Shown: positions 42,334-53,419, numbered from the stretch's first letter. The stretch: 64,000 nt of DNA from Yinghuangia sp035454725 (GCF_051388935.1 NZ_JBPKBI010000008.1:231181-295180); one strand, 5' to 3'. Notes: a model not told the origin generated them from the sequence alone. A program made the numbers and translations.

Positions 42334-43986
42334 TCAGACGGGGGGCCGCGCGTCGGCCATGTCGCGCAGTTCCTTCTTGAGAACCTTGTCGAGCGTGCCG
42401 AGCGGGAACGCGTCCACGAAGTAGACGGCGCGCGGGACTTTGAACGCCGACAGGCGCGTGCGGCACTCGTCGAGGATGGCCTTCGCCAACTGCTCCGACT
42501 GGTCCGATGCGGCCTCGCCGGAGTCGCCGGGAGCGGGGATGACGAACGCGACCACGACTTCGTTGAGGAAGTCGTGGGTCTTGCCCACCACCGCGACCGA
42601 GCGAACGCCCGGGACGCCGCCGATGACGTCCTCGACCTCGCGGGCCGACACGTTCTCCCCGCCGACCTTGAGCAGATCCTTGTCGCGCTCGCGGTAGAAG
42701 ACGTTGCCGCCCTCGCCGAGGACCACCATGTCGCCGGTACGGAACCAATCACCCTGGAAAGCGGCCTCGGTGGCCTCGGCGTTGCCGTAGTACTCCAGGA
42801 AGAGCTGGATGCCGCGCCGGCCGCGCAGCCACAACTCGCCGACCTCGCCAACCCCGCACTCGCGCCCGGTCTCGCGGTCGACGACCGCGCACTCGTAGCC
42901 GGGCACCGGACGGCCCATGGACTTCGCCGGAAGGTGCTCCGACGGCTTGCCCGAGATGCAGTGGATGACCGTCTCGGTCATGCCGTAACCGGCGTACACC
43001 TTCAGGCCCAGCATGGCGTCGAGTGCGGTGCCGACCTGACCGAAGACACCGACGCGCAGGTCGGACCGGGGCCGGTCCGGGGCGGCGAGCACGCCCATGG
43101 TGAACGGCATGACCGAGATGTGGGTGATCCGTTGCCGGACCACCACGTCCCAGAAGCGGCTGATGGACCACTTGGGGGTCAGGACCGCCGTGGCGCCGAC
43201 GCCGAGGACCGTGAAGAACGACCAGCTCTGGGCGTTGACATGGAAGAACGGAAGGTAGATCAGGTAACGGTCGTCGGGTCCCAGGTCGATGTTGCGCGAG
43301 CCGGTGCGGCCGGCCCAGACCGCGTTGCCGTGGGTGTGCACAACTCCCTTGGGCCTGCTGGTCGTTCCTGAGGTGAACATGATGCCGAACGGCAGCAGCG
43401 GCTCGATCGGCCGACCCTGCCACGCCGCCGGGTCGCCGTGCAGACGGTCGAAGGGGATCAACTCCGGTGCGGCGCCGGTCTTGTCGCCTTCGCCGGCGTC
43501 GCCGTCCGAGCCGCCGATCACGGCGATCCACCGCAGCTTGGCACCCGATTCGGTGATCGCCTCGACGAATCCCGGCTGCGTCACGGCGACCGAACTCTCG
43601 GTCTGGGCCGCGTAGTACGCAATCTCGCTCGGCGTCGCCTTGGTGTTCGTGGTGACCGCCACCGCGCCCAGCGTGGCGCACGCGAGCCACGCGAGGACCA
43701 TCTCCGGGCAGTTGTCCGAGTGCAGAAGGACCTTGTCGCCGTGCCGCACGCCGAGTTCGGCGAGCCCGACCGTGACGCGCTGTGTGTCGTGGAGCAGTTC
43801 GGCATACGTCCAGGTGCGCCCAGGGCCTTCGGGCGGGTCCCACACGAGGGCCGGATGATCGGAACGGTGCTCGGCCCAGTGGCGCAACAGCCAGGGGATG
43901 TCCTGGCCGTGCACGCTGAAGCCGTCGGGTGGTGCGGTTGCCGCGGTGATGCCGTCGTTGTTCGTGCCGGTGTTCCCGTCGCTCAC
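42334..43986 (-). CDS. AMP-dependent acyl-CoA synthetase/ligase
   Basis: A 550-residue ANL-superfamily enzyme that activates a carboxylate as acyl-AMP and transfers it to CoA. The phosphate loop is FTSGTTSRPKGV; GYGMTETVIH is the A5-type motif; GDWFRTGDMV contains the ribose-binding Asp; and the C-terminal catalytic Lys lies in GTLDKVLKKELR. The family usually has SGTTGxPKG; Ser replaces the first Gly after TT here. GGGAG precedes GTG 43986 by seven bases. The operon is single-gene and convergent with rok7B7, stops 12 bp apart. A promoter with a palindromic operator lies upstream. Its substrate, probably a medium or long chain or aromatic acid, cannot be read. Confidence 0.88.
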   Translation of the reverse strand: MSDGNTGTNNDGITAATAPPDGFSVHGQDIPWLLRHWAEHRSDHPALVWDPPEGPGRTWTYAELLHDTQRVTVGLAELGVRHGDKVLLHSDNCPEMVLAWLACATLGAVAVTTNTKATPSEIAYYAAQTESSVAVTQPGFVEAITESGAKLRWIAVIGGSDGDAGEGDKTGAAPELIPFDRLHGDPAAWQGRPIEPLLPFGIMFTSGTTSRPKGVVHTHGNAVWAGRTGSRNIDLGPDDRYLIYLPFFHVNAQSWSFFTVLGVGATAVLTPKWSISRFWDVVVRQRITHISVMPFTMGVLAAPDRPRSDLRVGVFGQVGTALDAMLGLKVYAGYGMTETVIHCISGKPSEHLPAKSMGRPVPGYECAVVDRETGRECGVGEVGELWLRGRRGIQLFLEYYGNAEATEAAFQGDWFRTGDMVVLGEGGNVFYRERDKDLLKVGGENVSAREVEDVIGGVPGVRSVAVVGKTHDFLNEVVVAFVIPAPGDSGEAASDQSEQLAKAILDECRTRLSAFKVPRAVYFVDAFPLGTLDKVLKKELRDMADARPPV

Positions 43987-44054
43987 GCGATCACTCCCAC
44001 GATCGTGCCGACCGACCGCCGAGACGGTCCCTGCGGATTTCGCGGATCCGGGGC

Positions 44055-44085
44055 ACGATAGCCACAGTTTCTTGACAAAATCAAG
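44055..44085 (-). promoter_or_regulatory. Promoter and CTTGA-N5-TCAAG operator of the ligase gene
   Basis: Minus strand: -35 TTGATT (44084-44079), an 18-bp spacer, and -10 TATCGT (44060-44055). CTTGACAAAATCAAG (44071-44085) is a 5-bp inverted repeat covering the -35, the form used by FadR/TetR-type repressors of acyl-CoA genes. It is the main feature of the 363-bp gap 43987-44349. Confidence 0.6.
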
Positions 44086-44349
44086 CATGCGACGGGGGAG
44101 GTGCCGACCGGGTGGGAACAGCCGCGGCTCGCTCTCGGAGGGCGATGCGAACGCGGTCGACCGGGCCACGCCCCGCCCGTTCCCGCAGCCGCGACAAGGG
44201 GCGGTCAGGCTGAGGGATCTCCATGACAACGCGCTGATCGGCACCCGACATACTGCTCTGCGTCGAGAGTGACGGGCGACCGTGCAATCTCGGGGATCCA
44301 CGGACGACCGGCACCCGAGCCGCGTCCTCTACGGGCTGGGGGTGGATAC

Positions 44350-45738
44350 GTGGCGACCACGGTGACGCGTACGCCGACGGCCGAGACGGCACCGGACACG
44401 CCGTCGCCGGCCTCGGTCTCGCCGCCCGAAGTGCCCCTGGGCCGAATACAGCGGCTGCGCCGCGGAATGGCGAAGACGCCCGGCCGCCTGCGCGGCGCGG
44501 TCGTCCTCCTGTGCGTCCTTGTCCTCGCCTTCGGTGTGACCGCGGCGTGGCAGGCGAACACCCGGGCGCAGGCCGCCGATCGGCTGGTGTCGGACAGCGG
44601 GCCGCTGAGCCAGGACGCCGCCGAGATCTACCGGTCGCTCGCCGACGCCGACACCACCGCGGCCGGGGGATTCCTCCTCGCCGCGAACGAACCCGCCGCC
44701 GTGCGCGAGCGTTACGAGCAGGACCTTGCCACCGCGGGGGAGCTGCTCACCCGGGCTGCGGCCCGCGCCGCCGCGTCGTCGGAAACCCAGCGCTCCATTG
44801 CCGCACTCACCCGGCAACTCCCGGTCTACGCCGGGCTGGTGGAGACCGCGCGCGCCAACAACCGGCAAGGCCTGCCGCTCGGCGGCGCCTACTTGCGCTA
44901 CGCGTCGGACCTGATGCAGAACACCATGCTTCCGGACGCCCAGCGCCTGGTGGACTCCGAAGCGCAGCGCCTGGCAGCCGACTTCGACGACGCCGAGGCG
45001 TACCCCTGGGCGGCGACGGGCCTCGCGGTCGTCGCCCTCGGCGCGTTGGTCTGGTGTCAGACAATGCTGTTCCGGCGTACGCACCGGATCTTCAATCTCG
45101 GTCTGGTCGGTGCCACCGCGGCGATCCTCGCGGCCGGGCTGTGGCTCGTGGTCGGCTTCGGCGGGGCCGCGTCGTTGCTGGCCGACAGCCGCACGCGCGG
45201 CGCCGAACCGCTGCGGGCGCTCAACCAGGCGCGGTTCGACGCGTTGGAGGCGCACGCCGCGGAGAACCTGAACCTCGTGGCGCGTGGTGCGAGCAGCGCG
45301 TACACCAAGCGTTGGGACGCGGAGGACACATCGCTGGCCGGACCGCCCGGGCGGCCGACCGAAGGGGCGCTCGCAGTGGCCCAGGAAAAGGCCCCCGAGT
45401 CCGCCGACGGCCCCCTGGCCGAGGCCCGCAGGCAGTTCGAGGCATGGCGCATACTGCACGGGAAGGCCGAGGCGGCGGAGAGCGCGGGCGACTACGGCAC
45501 CGCACTCGCACTGACGATCAATCCGACCCCGGGCGGTGAAACCACCGACGCCGCCTATGCGGAAATGGACGCTCTGTTGTCCGAGGCGGCGGTGATCGAG
45601 CAGCGGGAATTCGGGTCCGCCGCCCGCGGCATCGACGGTGACCTTCGCATGCTCGCCCTCGCGGCGCTGGTCCTGACGGTGCCGGCCCTGTACGGCGTGG
45701 TGCGTGGCATCGGGCCCCGACTGGCCGAGTACCGATGA
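44350..45738 (+). CDS. glnX: GlnX-like four-helix membrane sensor protein
   Basis: A 462-residue protein with four predicted membrane helices, at about residues 46-67, 217-240, 250-280 and 435-457. These leave two large extracytoplasmic helical domains of about 150 residues each (the first with RYEQDLATAGELLTRAAARA, the second with QARFDALEAHAAENLNLVAR). This is the topology of mycobacterial GlnX, which senses external glutamate or aspartate with the lipoprotein GlnH and signals to the kinase PknG. The next gene downstream encodes a GlnH-like protein, supporting the call. No pknG lies nearby, which differs from Mycobacterium. The GTG at 44350 follows GGGGGTGG. Confidence 0.75.
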   Translation: MATTVTRTPTAETAPDTPSPASVSPPEVPLGRIQRLRRGMAKTPGRLRGAVVLLCVLVLAFGVTAAWQANTRAQAADRLVSDSGPLSQDAAEIYRSLADADTTAAGGFLLAANEPAAVRERYEQDLATAGELLTRAAARAAASSETQRSIAALTRQLPVYAGLVETARANNRQGLPLGGAYLRYASDLMQNTMLPDAQRLVDSEAQRLAADFDDAEAYPWAATGLAVVALGALVWCQTMLFRRTHRIFNLGLVGATAAILAAGLWLVVGFGGAASLLADSRTRGAEPLRALNQARFDALEAHAAENLNLVARGASSAYTKRWDAEDTSLAGPPGRPTEGALAVAQEKAPESADGPLAEARRQFEAWRILHGKAEAAESAGDYGTALALTINPTPGGETTDAAYAEMDALLSEAAVIEQREFGSAARGIDGDLRMLALAALVLTVPALYGVVRGIGPRLAEYR

Positions 45739-45931
45739 GCGGGCGCGGGTGGTGCCGCATGCCGCACGCGGCCATGGGCACCGGCGGGGCACCCGGCTGG
45801 GCGACCGCCCGCATGCCCGATGCGGGGTGCGATTCGGCGATGGGCGCGGCAACCGGAGCGGGGCCGGGCACGAAACCCGGTGCGATTCGGAGTGAGGGAA
45901 TGTTCGACGGGACGACTGTGGGAGGGGCTGC

Positions 45932-46876
45932 GTGATGCTGCGTTCGACCGGGGCACGGCTCGCCACAGGCGTCCTCGTGCTCGCCACCGTGCTTGTCGGC
46001 ACCGGGAGTTCTCCCGCCGTGGACGCCCCGTCGCGTCCCGCCGCCGCACCCCCCGTGCCCGCTGCGGACAGCGAGGACACCGTCGACGACTCGTGTGACA
46101 CCCGGACCAGCCTGCCGCCCCGGACGGACCCGAACGGCGAGACGATCAAACGGATCCGCGCAGCCGGCACCCTCGTGGTCGGCATCGACCAGAACAGCTA
46201 CAACTGGGGCTACCGCGACCCGTTGACCGGCCGCATACAGGGTTTCGACATCGACCTGGCCCGGGCCATCGCCGCGTCGATCCTCGGCGACCCGAACAAG
46301 ATCACCCTCAAGGCGGTGCCCACCGCGCGGCGCATCGAGGCGGTCAGGAACCGCGAGGTCGACATGATAGTGCGCACCATGACGATCACGTGTGAGCGGT
46401 TGAGGGAAGTCGCCTTCTCCACCCCCTACTTCAACGTCAGCCAGTCGCTTGTCGTGCCGGTCTCCACTCAGGTCGCCACGGTGGCGGAAGGAGTGGCGAA
46501 CAAGCGGGTGTGCGCCGCGGACAACTCCTCCTCGGAGACGGAGCTCACGAGCGGGCAGCACCGACTCGCCGAGCTGCGCATCGTCGAGAACCAGCTCGAC
46601 TGCCTCGTGCTCATGCAGCTCGGGCAGATCGACGCGACACTCGCCGACACCGTCCTGGCGTACGCCCAGGTCGCCCAGGACCCGATGGTCAAGATCGCCG
46701 GAGAGCGGATCGTGCCGGCCGCGATGGGCGTGGCGATGAACAAGCAGAGCCCCGACCTGGTGGCGTGGGTGAACAAGGTGATCGCGGACTACCGGTCAGG
46801 CGGGGGCTGGGAGTCCGCCTACCGGACATGGCTCGCCTCGTCGATGGGGGCCGACTCCTCGCCCTACCGTCCATGA
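45932..46876 (+). CDS. glnH: GlnH-like amino acid-binding protein (SBP_bac_3)
   Basis: A 314-residue periplasmic-binding-protein type II protein with a signal peptide. The mature fold shows IRAAGTLVVGIDQNSYNWGY, then IQGFDIDLARAIAASILGDP, RIEAVRNREVDMIVRTMTIT, ERLREVAFSTPYFNVSQSLV and a C-terminal lobe ending GGWESAYRTWL, the pattern of glutamate/glutamine-binding proteins. No lipobox Cys is present at the cleavage region (VGTGSSPAVDA), so unlike mycobacterial GlnH it may be released or membrane-tethered by its uncleaved signal. GGAGG is six bases before GTG 45932. No permease is adjacent; the upstream GlnX-like sensor suggests a signalling rather than transport role. Confidence 0.78.
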   Translation: MMLRSTGARLATGVLVLATVLVGTGSSPAVDAPSRPAAAPPVPAADSEDTVDDSCDTRTSLPPRTDPNGETIKRIRAAGTLVVGIDQNSYNWGYRDPLTGRIQGFDIDLARAIAASILGDPNKITLKAVPTARRIEAVRNREVDMIVRTMTITCERLREVAFSTPYFNVSQSLVVPVSTQVATVAEGVANKRVCAADNSSSETELTSGQHRLAELRIVENQLDCLVLMQLGQIDATLADTVLAYAQVAQDPMVKIAGERIVPAAMGVAMNKQSPDLVAWVNKVIADYRSGGGWESAYRTWLASSMGADSSPYRP

Positions 46877-47514
46877 GCCGTTCCGCCGATGAGGTCGGTC
46901 AACTTTCGTCTGCCCAAGCCGAGTTGCCAGGCAGCTTGGTCATCGATCACCGAAAAAACACGTGACGCACACCCGGCTGGTGATCTACGGTGGGGCCCAT
47001 GGACGCCACACGCATGCGTGACACAGGCGGGCGCCGCGTCAGCGGCGGCCGGCCGGGCTGCGTGCGTCCGACGGCCAAGAGGGAGCCTTGGAAGGGTCGT
47101 TGGCCTGATCGAGCCGGGTCGCCGCGCGGCTGAATCGCGCCGTGGCATTCCGCCCTGCGCCGACCCGAAGGCCGTGAGGCCGAGACGAACGCCGTCGACC
47201 CACCGCCGCTCGTGACGTCGGTGTCGCCATGCTTGCGCACGCGATGCCGTACGGACGATGCCGCGGCCGGTCCCCTCGGCAAACCAGCGAAGTGAACGCA
47301 CGCCCCGGGTGATTCCCTGGGGGCGTGCGGTCGCGTGCCGGTGCGTGGGGCCGGCGCGCGTGCGAAGGCGGCGGTCGCCCTGGCCAACGCTGTGACCCGG
47401 CCGTTCCAGCCCTGCCATGTGTCTCGGAACGCGGCCGTGCCGGGCTCCGACACGCGCACGCACCCGACACCCGGGCCGTTGCCGCGGCCCTGCTGCCCAT
47501 GCCCGCATGCTCCT
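46877..47514. other. Intergenic stretch without a supported gene
   Basis: Open frames on both strands are Arg/Pro-rich with no ribosome sites. Where the PknG kinase would be expected after glnX-glnH, there is no kinase sequence. The interval ends in the octamer repeat array before the EF-G paralog. Confidence 0.5.
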
Positions 47515-47599
47515 GTGCCGCAGTGCCGCAGTGCCGTAATGCCGCAGCCCCAGTGCCCTAATGCCGCAACGCCGCAACGCCGCAATGCCGCAATGCCGT
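47515..47599. repeat. GCCGCA-type octamer tandem array
   Basis: About ten head-to-tail or near head-to-tail units of the type (A/G)TGCCGCA or ACGCCGCA, interrupted once by GCCCCAGTGCCCTA. The array lies about 95 bp upstream of the EF-G paralog start; the frame through it (Pro-Gln-Arg-Arg-Asn-Ala) is not considered coding. Confidence 0.8.
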
Positions 47600-47692
47600 C
47601 AATCCGACTTGCCACCCGACACCGCCATGCCGCAACTGCCGTCCGACACCCGGTGGTTCGGGCGGCGAATCCTGACCAGAAAGCGAATTGTC

Positions 47693-49816
<2,124 letters not shown>

Positions 49817-49840
49817 GCCGGAGGGGGAGAACAGAGGATT

Positions 49841-49879
49841 CCGCGTGGGTGCCTGACGGCCCGTCAGGCACCCCCGCGG
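49841..49879 (+). terminator. Hairpin terminator after EF-G paralog
   Basis: A long inverted repeat whose strands (CCGCGTGGGTGCCTGACGG and its complement) pair over 19 positions with one mismatch and a minimal central loop. It starts 24 bp past the stop codon. Confidence 0.8.
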
Positions 49880-49920
49880 ATCCGCCGCGCCGTTGCGATT
49901 CATGAGCGGGAGGCCGAACG

Positions 49921-50457
49921 ATGATCACCTGGCGACGACTGACCGAGCGTGACTTTCCCTTGCTGAGCACGTGGCTCGCGCAACCCCACGTTGCGCGGTG
50001 GTGGAACCACGAGACGACGGCCGAGGCTGTCGCGCGTGACTTCGGTGCGGCGGCGCGGGGAGAGGAACCGTCCGAGGATCTGCTCGTGCATCTCGACGGG
50101 ACGCCCGTCGGGCTGGTGCAACGCTGCCGCATCGACGACTATCCGGAGTACCACGACGAGTTGGCCCCGGTCATCGACCTGCCGGCGGGGACGGTGAGCA
50201 TCGACTACCTGATCGGTGACCCCGAACGCATCGGCCGGGGGCTGGGAACCCGCATGATCCGGGCGGTCGTTGCCGCCACCTGGACGGACCACCCCGACGC
50301 TCCGGCGGTCATCGTGCCGGTGCACGCCGACAACGCCGCGTCGTGGCGCGCGCTGGAGAAGGCGGGGTTGCGGCGCATCGCGGAAGCGGACATCGAACCC
50401 GACAACCCCGTCGACGACCGCCGGCACTTCGTTTACCGCGTCGACCGGCCCCGGTGA
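49921..50457 (+). CDS. GNAT family N-acetyltransferase (AAC(6')-like)
   Basis: A 178-residue GNAT of the acetyltransferase-8 type, which includes aminoglycoside 6'-acetyltransferases and siderophore acetylases. The start TWRRLTERDFPLLSTWLAQP, the turn ARWWNHETT, the IDYLIGDPERIGRGLGTRMI segment with the acetyl-CoA loop R-G-x-G-T, and ADNAASWRALEKAGLRRI near the end are all typical. ATG 49921 has GGGAGG seven bases upstream. Resistance function cannot be concluded. It is convergent with the CHAD gene, stops 33 bp apart. Confidence 0.85.
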   Translation: MITWRRLTERDFPLLSTWLAQPHVARWWNHETTAEAVARDFGAAARGEEPSEDLLVHLDGTPVGLVQRCRIDDYPEYHDELAPVIDLPAGTVSIDYLIGDPERIGRGLGTRMIRAVVAATWTDHPDAPAVIVPVHADNAASWRALEKAGLRRIAEADIEPDNPVDDRRHFVYRVDRPR

Positions 50458-50490
50458 CTGGTCGCGGGACGCGTAGGGTGGCCGGGGCGG

Positions 50491-52140
50491 TCAGCAAATC
50501 CTCGCCTTGCGGGGGGACTTCAGGCGCTTCCACGCCTTCGGCAGCTCGGCCGCGGAACGAGCTGCCGCGCGTTGCTCCGCAGCGAAGATCATGCCGTACG
50601 CGAACGTGTCCGTACCGACGCGGTGTTCCTCGGCGGCCTTGCGCGCCACGGCCGCTCGCGCCACGACGGCATCCTGGTGTTCGCCCAGCACACGCTGTAC
50701 GCGCTGAGTGCGCTTGACGAACCGGCGGGCCGGCCGCCCGGCGACCGGCAGCGCGGTCTCCGCCGCATAGCGGAGCCGCTTGGCGGCCTTGCGTGCCTCG
50801 TGCAGGGCGCGGTCGCGTTCCGTCCCGGGCGCGGCCGACTTCGCGGTGCGCACGCGGGCGGCGAGGCGGCGGTGGTCCCGTTCGACGGCACGTCGCAATT
50901 CCTTTGCGGCGTCCCGGTCCGCGCGCGGCCGCAGCGGCGGGTCGGCCACCATCGCCTCCAGGTTCTCCAGGAGCCGGTAGTAGCGCCGGGAGTCCAGGTG
51001 CCGAACGGCGTGCGCACGGGTGCGGGAGTACGCGTCCGCCTCGCCGGCGCGGATGCGTTCACCGGCCTTGGCGAGTGCCGCCGAGACGTCCGTGAGGTCG
51101 CCCAGGTCGTCGGCCGCGGCGAGTTCGTCGGCGCGTGCCTTGAAGCGCGCCGCCAGAACCTCGTGGTCGCGGGCATCGCCCAACACGCTGCCCAGCCACT
51201 TGAGTTCCGCGCCCATCGGGTCGGTGACCCGGCGGTCGAACAGTTTCCGGTACGAGCGAAGCAGGCTGCGCAACCGCCGTGTCGCCACCCGCATGTCGTG
51301 TACCGCCTCGTCCTCGTCCAGGCGCACGCCGGGGTCGTTGGCGACGAGTGCCGCGACCTGTTCCGCGAGCCGCGCCTGAACCACCGCGCCCGCGCTGCCG
51401 GGGCGCGGCGCGCGGCGGCGCTTCCGTTCCAGGGCGTCGCCGAATACGTGCGCGGTTTTGGACGGGCTCGCCGAGCGCTGCCATCCGCCACGGGTGAGCT
51501 GCGCCTCGACGGCGTCCAGCAACGCCGTTTCGGCGCCTTCGAGTTCGACTTCCAGTTCGGACCAGGACACGGTGCGTCCCAGCGTGGTTCGCGGTGTTCC
51601 GCCGCCGTTTCGGCCGCCTCGGACGGGGTGCCCCGGGACCTGCCGCCCCCCGCGATCGGCCTTGCCGCGCCCACGGGTTCGACGCCCGCCCGGCCCCTCC
51701 AGGACCTCCGCCGACACGTGGTCGTGTGCCACCTCGGCCACCGCCGTGCCCTGCGCGTCGACCAAGTGCTCGCGTTCGCGCCGGGTACGCATGTGCAGCA
51801 CCGGGACGATCGGCTTCCCGCGCGCCAAGGCCTTGACCCGGACCAGGAGTTCGTCGGGAATCACGTCGCCGCCGGTTGCCGAAACCCGGAGTTCCTCCCG
51901 CCGGTCGCCTCCCGCAGGACGTTTGAGATGCCATCCGGCGTCATGCCCGCCCGTGCGGTGCCGCAGCGTGGCTCCGTGCGTCAGCAGCCGCAGGTCCGTG
52001 GTGTCGAAGTACACGGCGTCCAGTTCCTCGTCGGCGGCCGGAACCACACCGGCGACCCCGGGCAGCGCACCGGGATCCAGCCGCGTGTCCGGGGCCCCGC
52101 CTTCGTACTTGCGTTCCGTTTCGATGTGTGTGGCAGCCAT
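50491..52140 (-). CDS. CYTH and CHAD domain protein
   Basis: A 549-residue protein. The N-terminal CYTH domain starts with the triphosphate-tunnel motif E7-x-E9-x-K11 in IETERKYE and continues through DAVYFDTTDLRLL and RREELRVSA; CYTH enzymes act on triphosphates or polyphosphate. The C-terminal CHAD domain (from about residue 260) carries the conserved His/Arg helices VHDMRVATRRLRSLLRSYR and HEARKAAKRLRYAAE. Fusions of the two are linked to polyphosphate; CHAD domains bind polyP granules. An inserted disordered Arg/Gly stretch (GPGGRRTRGRGKADRGGR) lies between strands of the CYTH part. ATG 52140 gives the family start, without a clear ribosome site. Confidence 0.9.
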   Translation of the reverse strand: MAATHIETERKYEGGAPDTRLDPGALPGVAGVVPAADEELDAVYFDTTDLRLLTHGATLRHRTGGHDAGWHLKRPAGGDRREELRVSATGGDVIPDELLVRVKALARGKPIVPVLHMRTRREREHLVDAQGTAVAEVAHDHVSAEVLEGPGGRRTRGRGKADRGGRQVPGHPVRGGRNGGGTPRTTLGRTVSWSELEVELEGAETALLDAVEAQLTRGGWQRSASPSKTAHVFGDALERKRRRAPRPGSAGAVVQARLAEQVAALVANDPGVRLDEDEAVHDMRVATRRLRSLLRSYRKLFDRRVTDPMGAELKWLGSVLGDARDHEVLAARFKARADELAAADDLGDLTDVSAALAKAGERIRAGEADAYSRTRAHAVRHLDSRRYYRLLENLEAMVADPPLRPRADRDAAKELRRAVERDHRRLAARVRTAKSAAPGTERDRALHEARKAAKRLRYAAETALPVAGRPARRFVKRTQRVQRVLGEHQDAVVARAAVARKAAEEHRVGTDTFAYGMIFAAEQRAAARSAAELPKAWKRLKSPRKARIC

Positions 52141-52277
52141 ACCACATGGCTGCCCGCCCACCGGCGCGCCATGCGCCGACAGCGTCCTTCGGCGCGAACC
52201 GGGAATCACGAAGTGTGACCATTCTGCTACTGTTTGTGCGCGATCGGTGCAAGACCGCGTACAGAAAGGCAATCCGC

Positions 52278-52739
52278 ATGCGGCATGTCCTCCGGGCCGG
52301 CGTCCTCGTCCTCACCACCGCGCTCGCGGCGCTCACCGCGACCACCGGGGCGGCCACCGCCGACTCCGCGGGCCCGTCGCGCGGGGTCCAGGCCAGGGCC
52401 GAGTGCCGCAACGACGGCACGTCGTTCAGCGACAAGCTCCTCCCTGGACACTGCCTGAGCAACGGGGGCTACCGGTTCGAAATGCAGTACGACGGGAACC
52501 TCGTGCTCTACTCGGGCTCGCGCGCGTGCTGGGCCAGCGGCACCGACGGCACGGACGGCGTGTACGCGGAGTACTCCGGCGACTGGCAGATCGACTCGCC
52601 GTTCATGACGCTCGAATCGCCCTTCGGCGAGTTGCGCAAGTGGCGCGGCAAGTACACCGGCCTGCACAAGACCGGCAACGTGAGCCTCAACAGCAAGGGC
52701 GAAGTGTGGATCGCCTACGGCAAGTTCGTGCACTGCTGA
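52278..52739 (+). CDS. Secreted B-lectin-like protein
   Basis: A 153-residue exported protein. A signal peptide (MRHVLRAGVLVLTTALAALT, ending about TATADS) is followed by a small beta-prism-like domain. It contains one perfect mannose-binding consensus QxDxNxVxY in MQYDGNLVLYSGSRACWASG. A second, degenerate repeat may lie near the C-terminus (SLNSKGEVWIAYGKFVHC). Several Cys could form disulfides. AAAGG precedes the ATG. It stands 23 bp before a second secreted small protein and the DUF4288 gene on the same strand, so the three may share a transcript and function outside the cell. Confidence 0.78.
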   Translation: MRHVLRAGVLVLTTALAALTATTGAATADSAGPSRGVQARAECRNDGTSFSDKLLPGHCLSNGGYRFEMQYDGNLVLYSGSRACWASGTDGTDGVYAEYSGDWQIDSPFMTLESPFGELRKWRGKYTGLHKTGNVSLNSKGEVWIAYGKFVHC

Positions 52740-52762
52740 ACCGCGCACAGAGAGACTTTCCG

Positions 52763-53083
52763 ATGCCGCGACTCCTCACCCGAAGCCTCCTCGCCGCCGC
52801 GCTGGTGGCCGGTGCCCTGACCGGCGCCCCAGCCGTCGCCCACGCCGCCGCGCCGACACACTACGAGACGCAGACCGCAGTCTCGGTCCGCGGCGCCTGC
52901 GACGCGGGTGACAACCTCGGCGAGATCGCCAACAACTTCATCTCGCGCTGCCGCAAGGCGTCGATCCGCCAGGTGTTCCCGGGCGAGCACTACGGGGACA
53001 CCCTCGGCGAGATCCGGAACTGCCGCACCAAGTCGTGCAAGACCGCGTGGAAGCTCTTGAACGAAGGCCGGTTCAAGAAGTAA
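52763..53083 (+). CDS. Small secreted Cys protein resembling polymorphic-toxin C-terminal domains
   Basis: A 106-residue protein with a clear signal peptide (RSLLAAALVAGALTGAPAVA, cleaved after AHA) and a basic mature part of about 75 residues with four Cys. The end, IRQVFPGEHYGDTLGEIRNC, followed by AWKLLNEGRFKK, resembles the terminal segment common in polymorphic toxins (FP-E---TL-EI ... A-K-LLn--RF-K); here a CRTKSCKT patch replaces the usual Gly/Lys stretch. The DUF4288 gene starts nine bases after the stop. The family resemblance is from memory and should be tested; a toxin function is inference. It may instead be an unrelated small secreted protein. Confidence 0.6.
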   Translation: MPRLLTRSLLAAALVAGALTGAPAVAHAAAPTHYETQTAVSVRGACDAGDNLGEIANNFISRCRKASIRQVFPGEHYGDTLGEIRNCRTKSCKTAWKLLNEGRFKK

Positions 53084-53092
53084 CCCGGAGCC

Positions 53093-53419
53093 ATGCGTCA
53101 CTACATCGCGGTCATCCTGGCCGAAGCCACCTCACCCGCCCCCGGGTTCGCCCCGCTCTATCAGGAGAGCTTCGTGCTGCTCACCGCCGGCTCGGCGCGG
53201 GAGGCCCGCGCGAAGGCGCGGCGGCACGGGCTCGCGGTGGAGACGACGTACGAGAACGAGGCGGGCGAGCCGGTCACCTGGTCGCTCAAGCAGGTGGTGG
53301 ACGTCGCCGAGGTCCTGGACGCGGACCTCGGCGACGGTGCCGACTTGTATGCCCGGCACTTCCGCGACTACGCCGCGTACCGGTCGTTCGAACCGCTGCT
53401 GTCGGGGGAGGAGCTGTGA
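53093..53419 (+). CDS. DUF4288 protein, possible immunity partner
   Basis: A 108-residue cytoplasmic protein of the DUF4288 type: a beta strand YIAVILAEATS, the exposed Y-Q-E-S-F-V-L-L strand, the helix ARAKARRHGLAVETTY, then GEPVTWSLKQVVDVAEVLDA and the closing LYARHFRDYAAY. GGAG lies two bases before the ATG, nine bases after the secreted toxin-like gene, so both are on one transcript. No signal peptide is present, which fits a protein protecting the producer's cytoplasm, but that role is an inference from position only. Its last codons fall in a 118-bp segment that is duplicated across an assembly gap; the sequence itself is intact. Confidence 0.72.
   Translation: MRHYIAVILAEATSPAPGFAPLYQESFVLLTAGSAREARAKARRHGLAVETTYENEAGEPVTWSLKQVVDVAEVLDADLGDGADLYARHFRDYAAYRSFEPLLSGEEL

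Noticed and set aside
47561..47692. N-terminal extension of the EF-G paralog
   Set aside because: It is encoded by the octamer repeats and lacks EF-G similarity.
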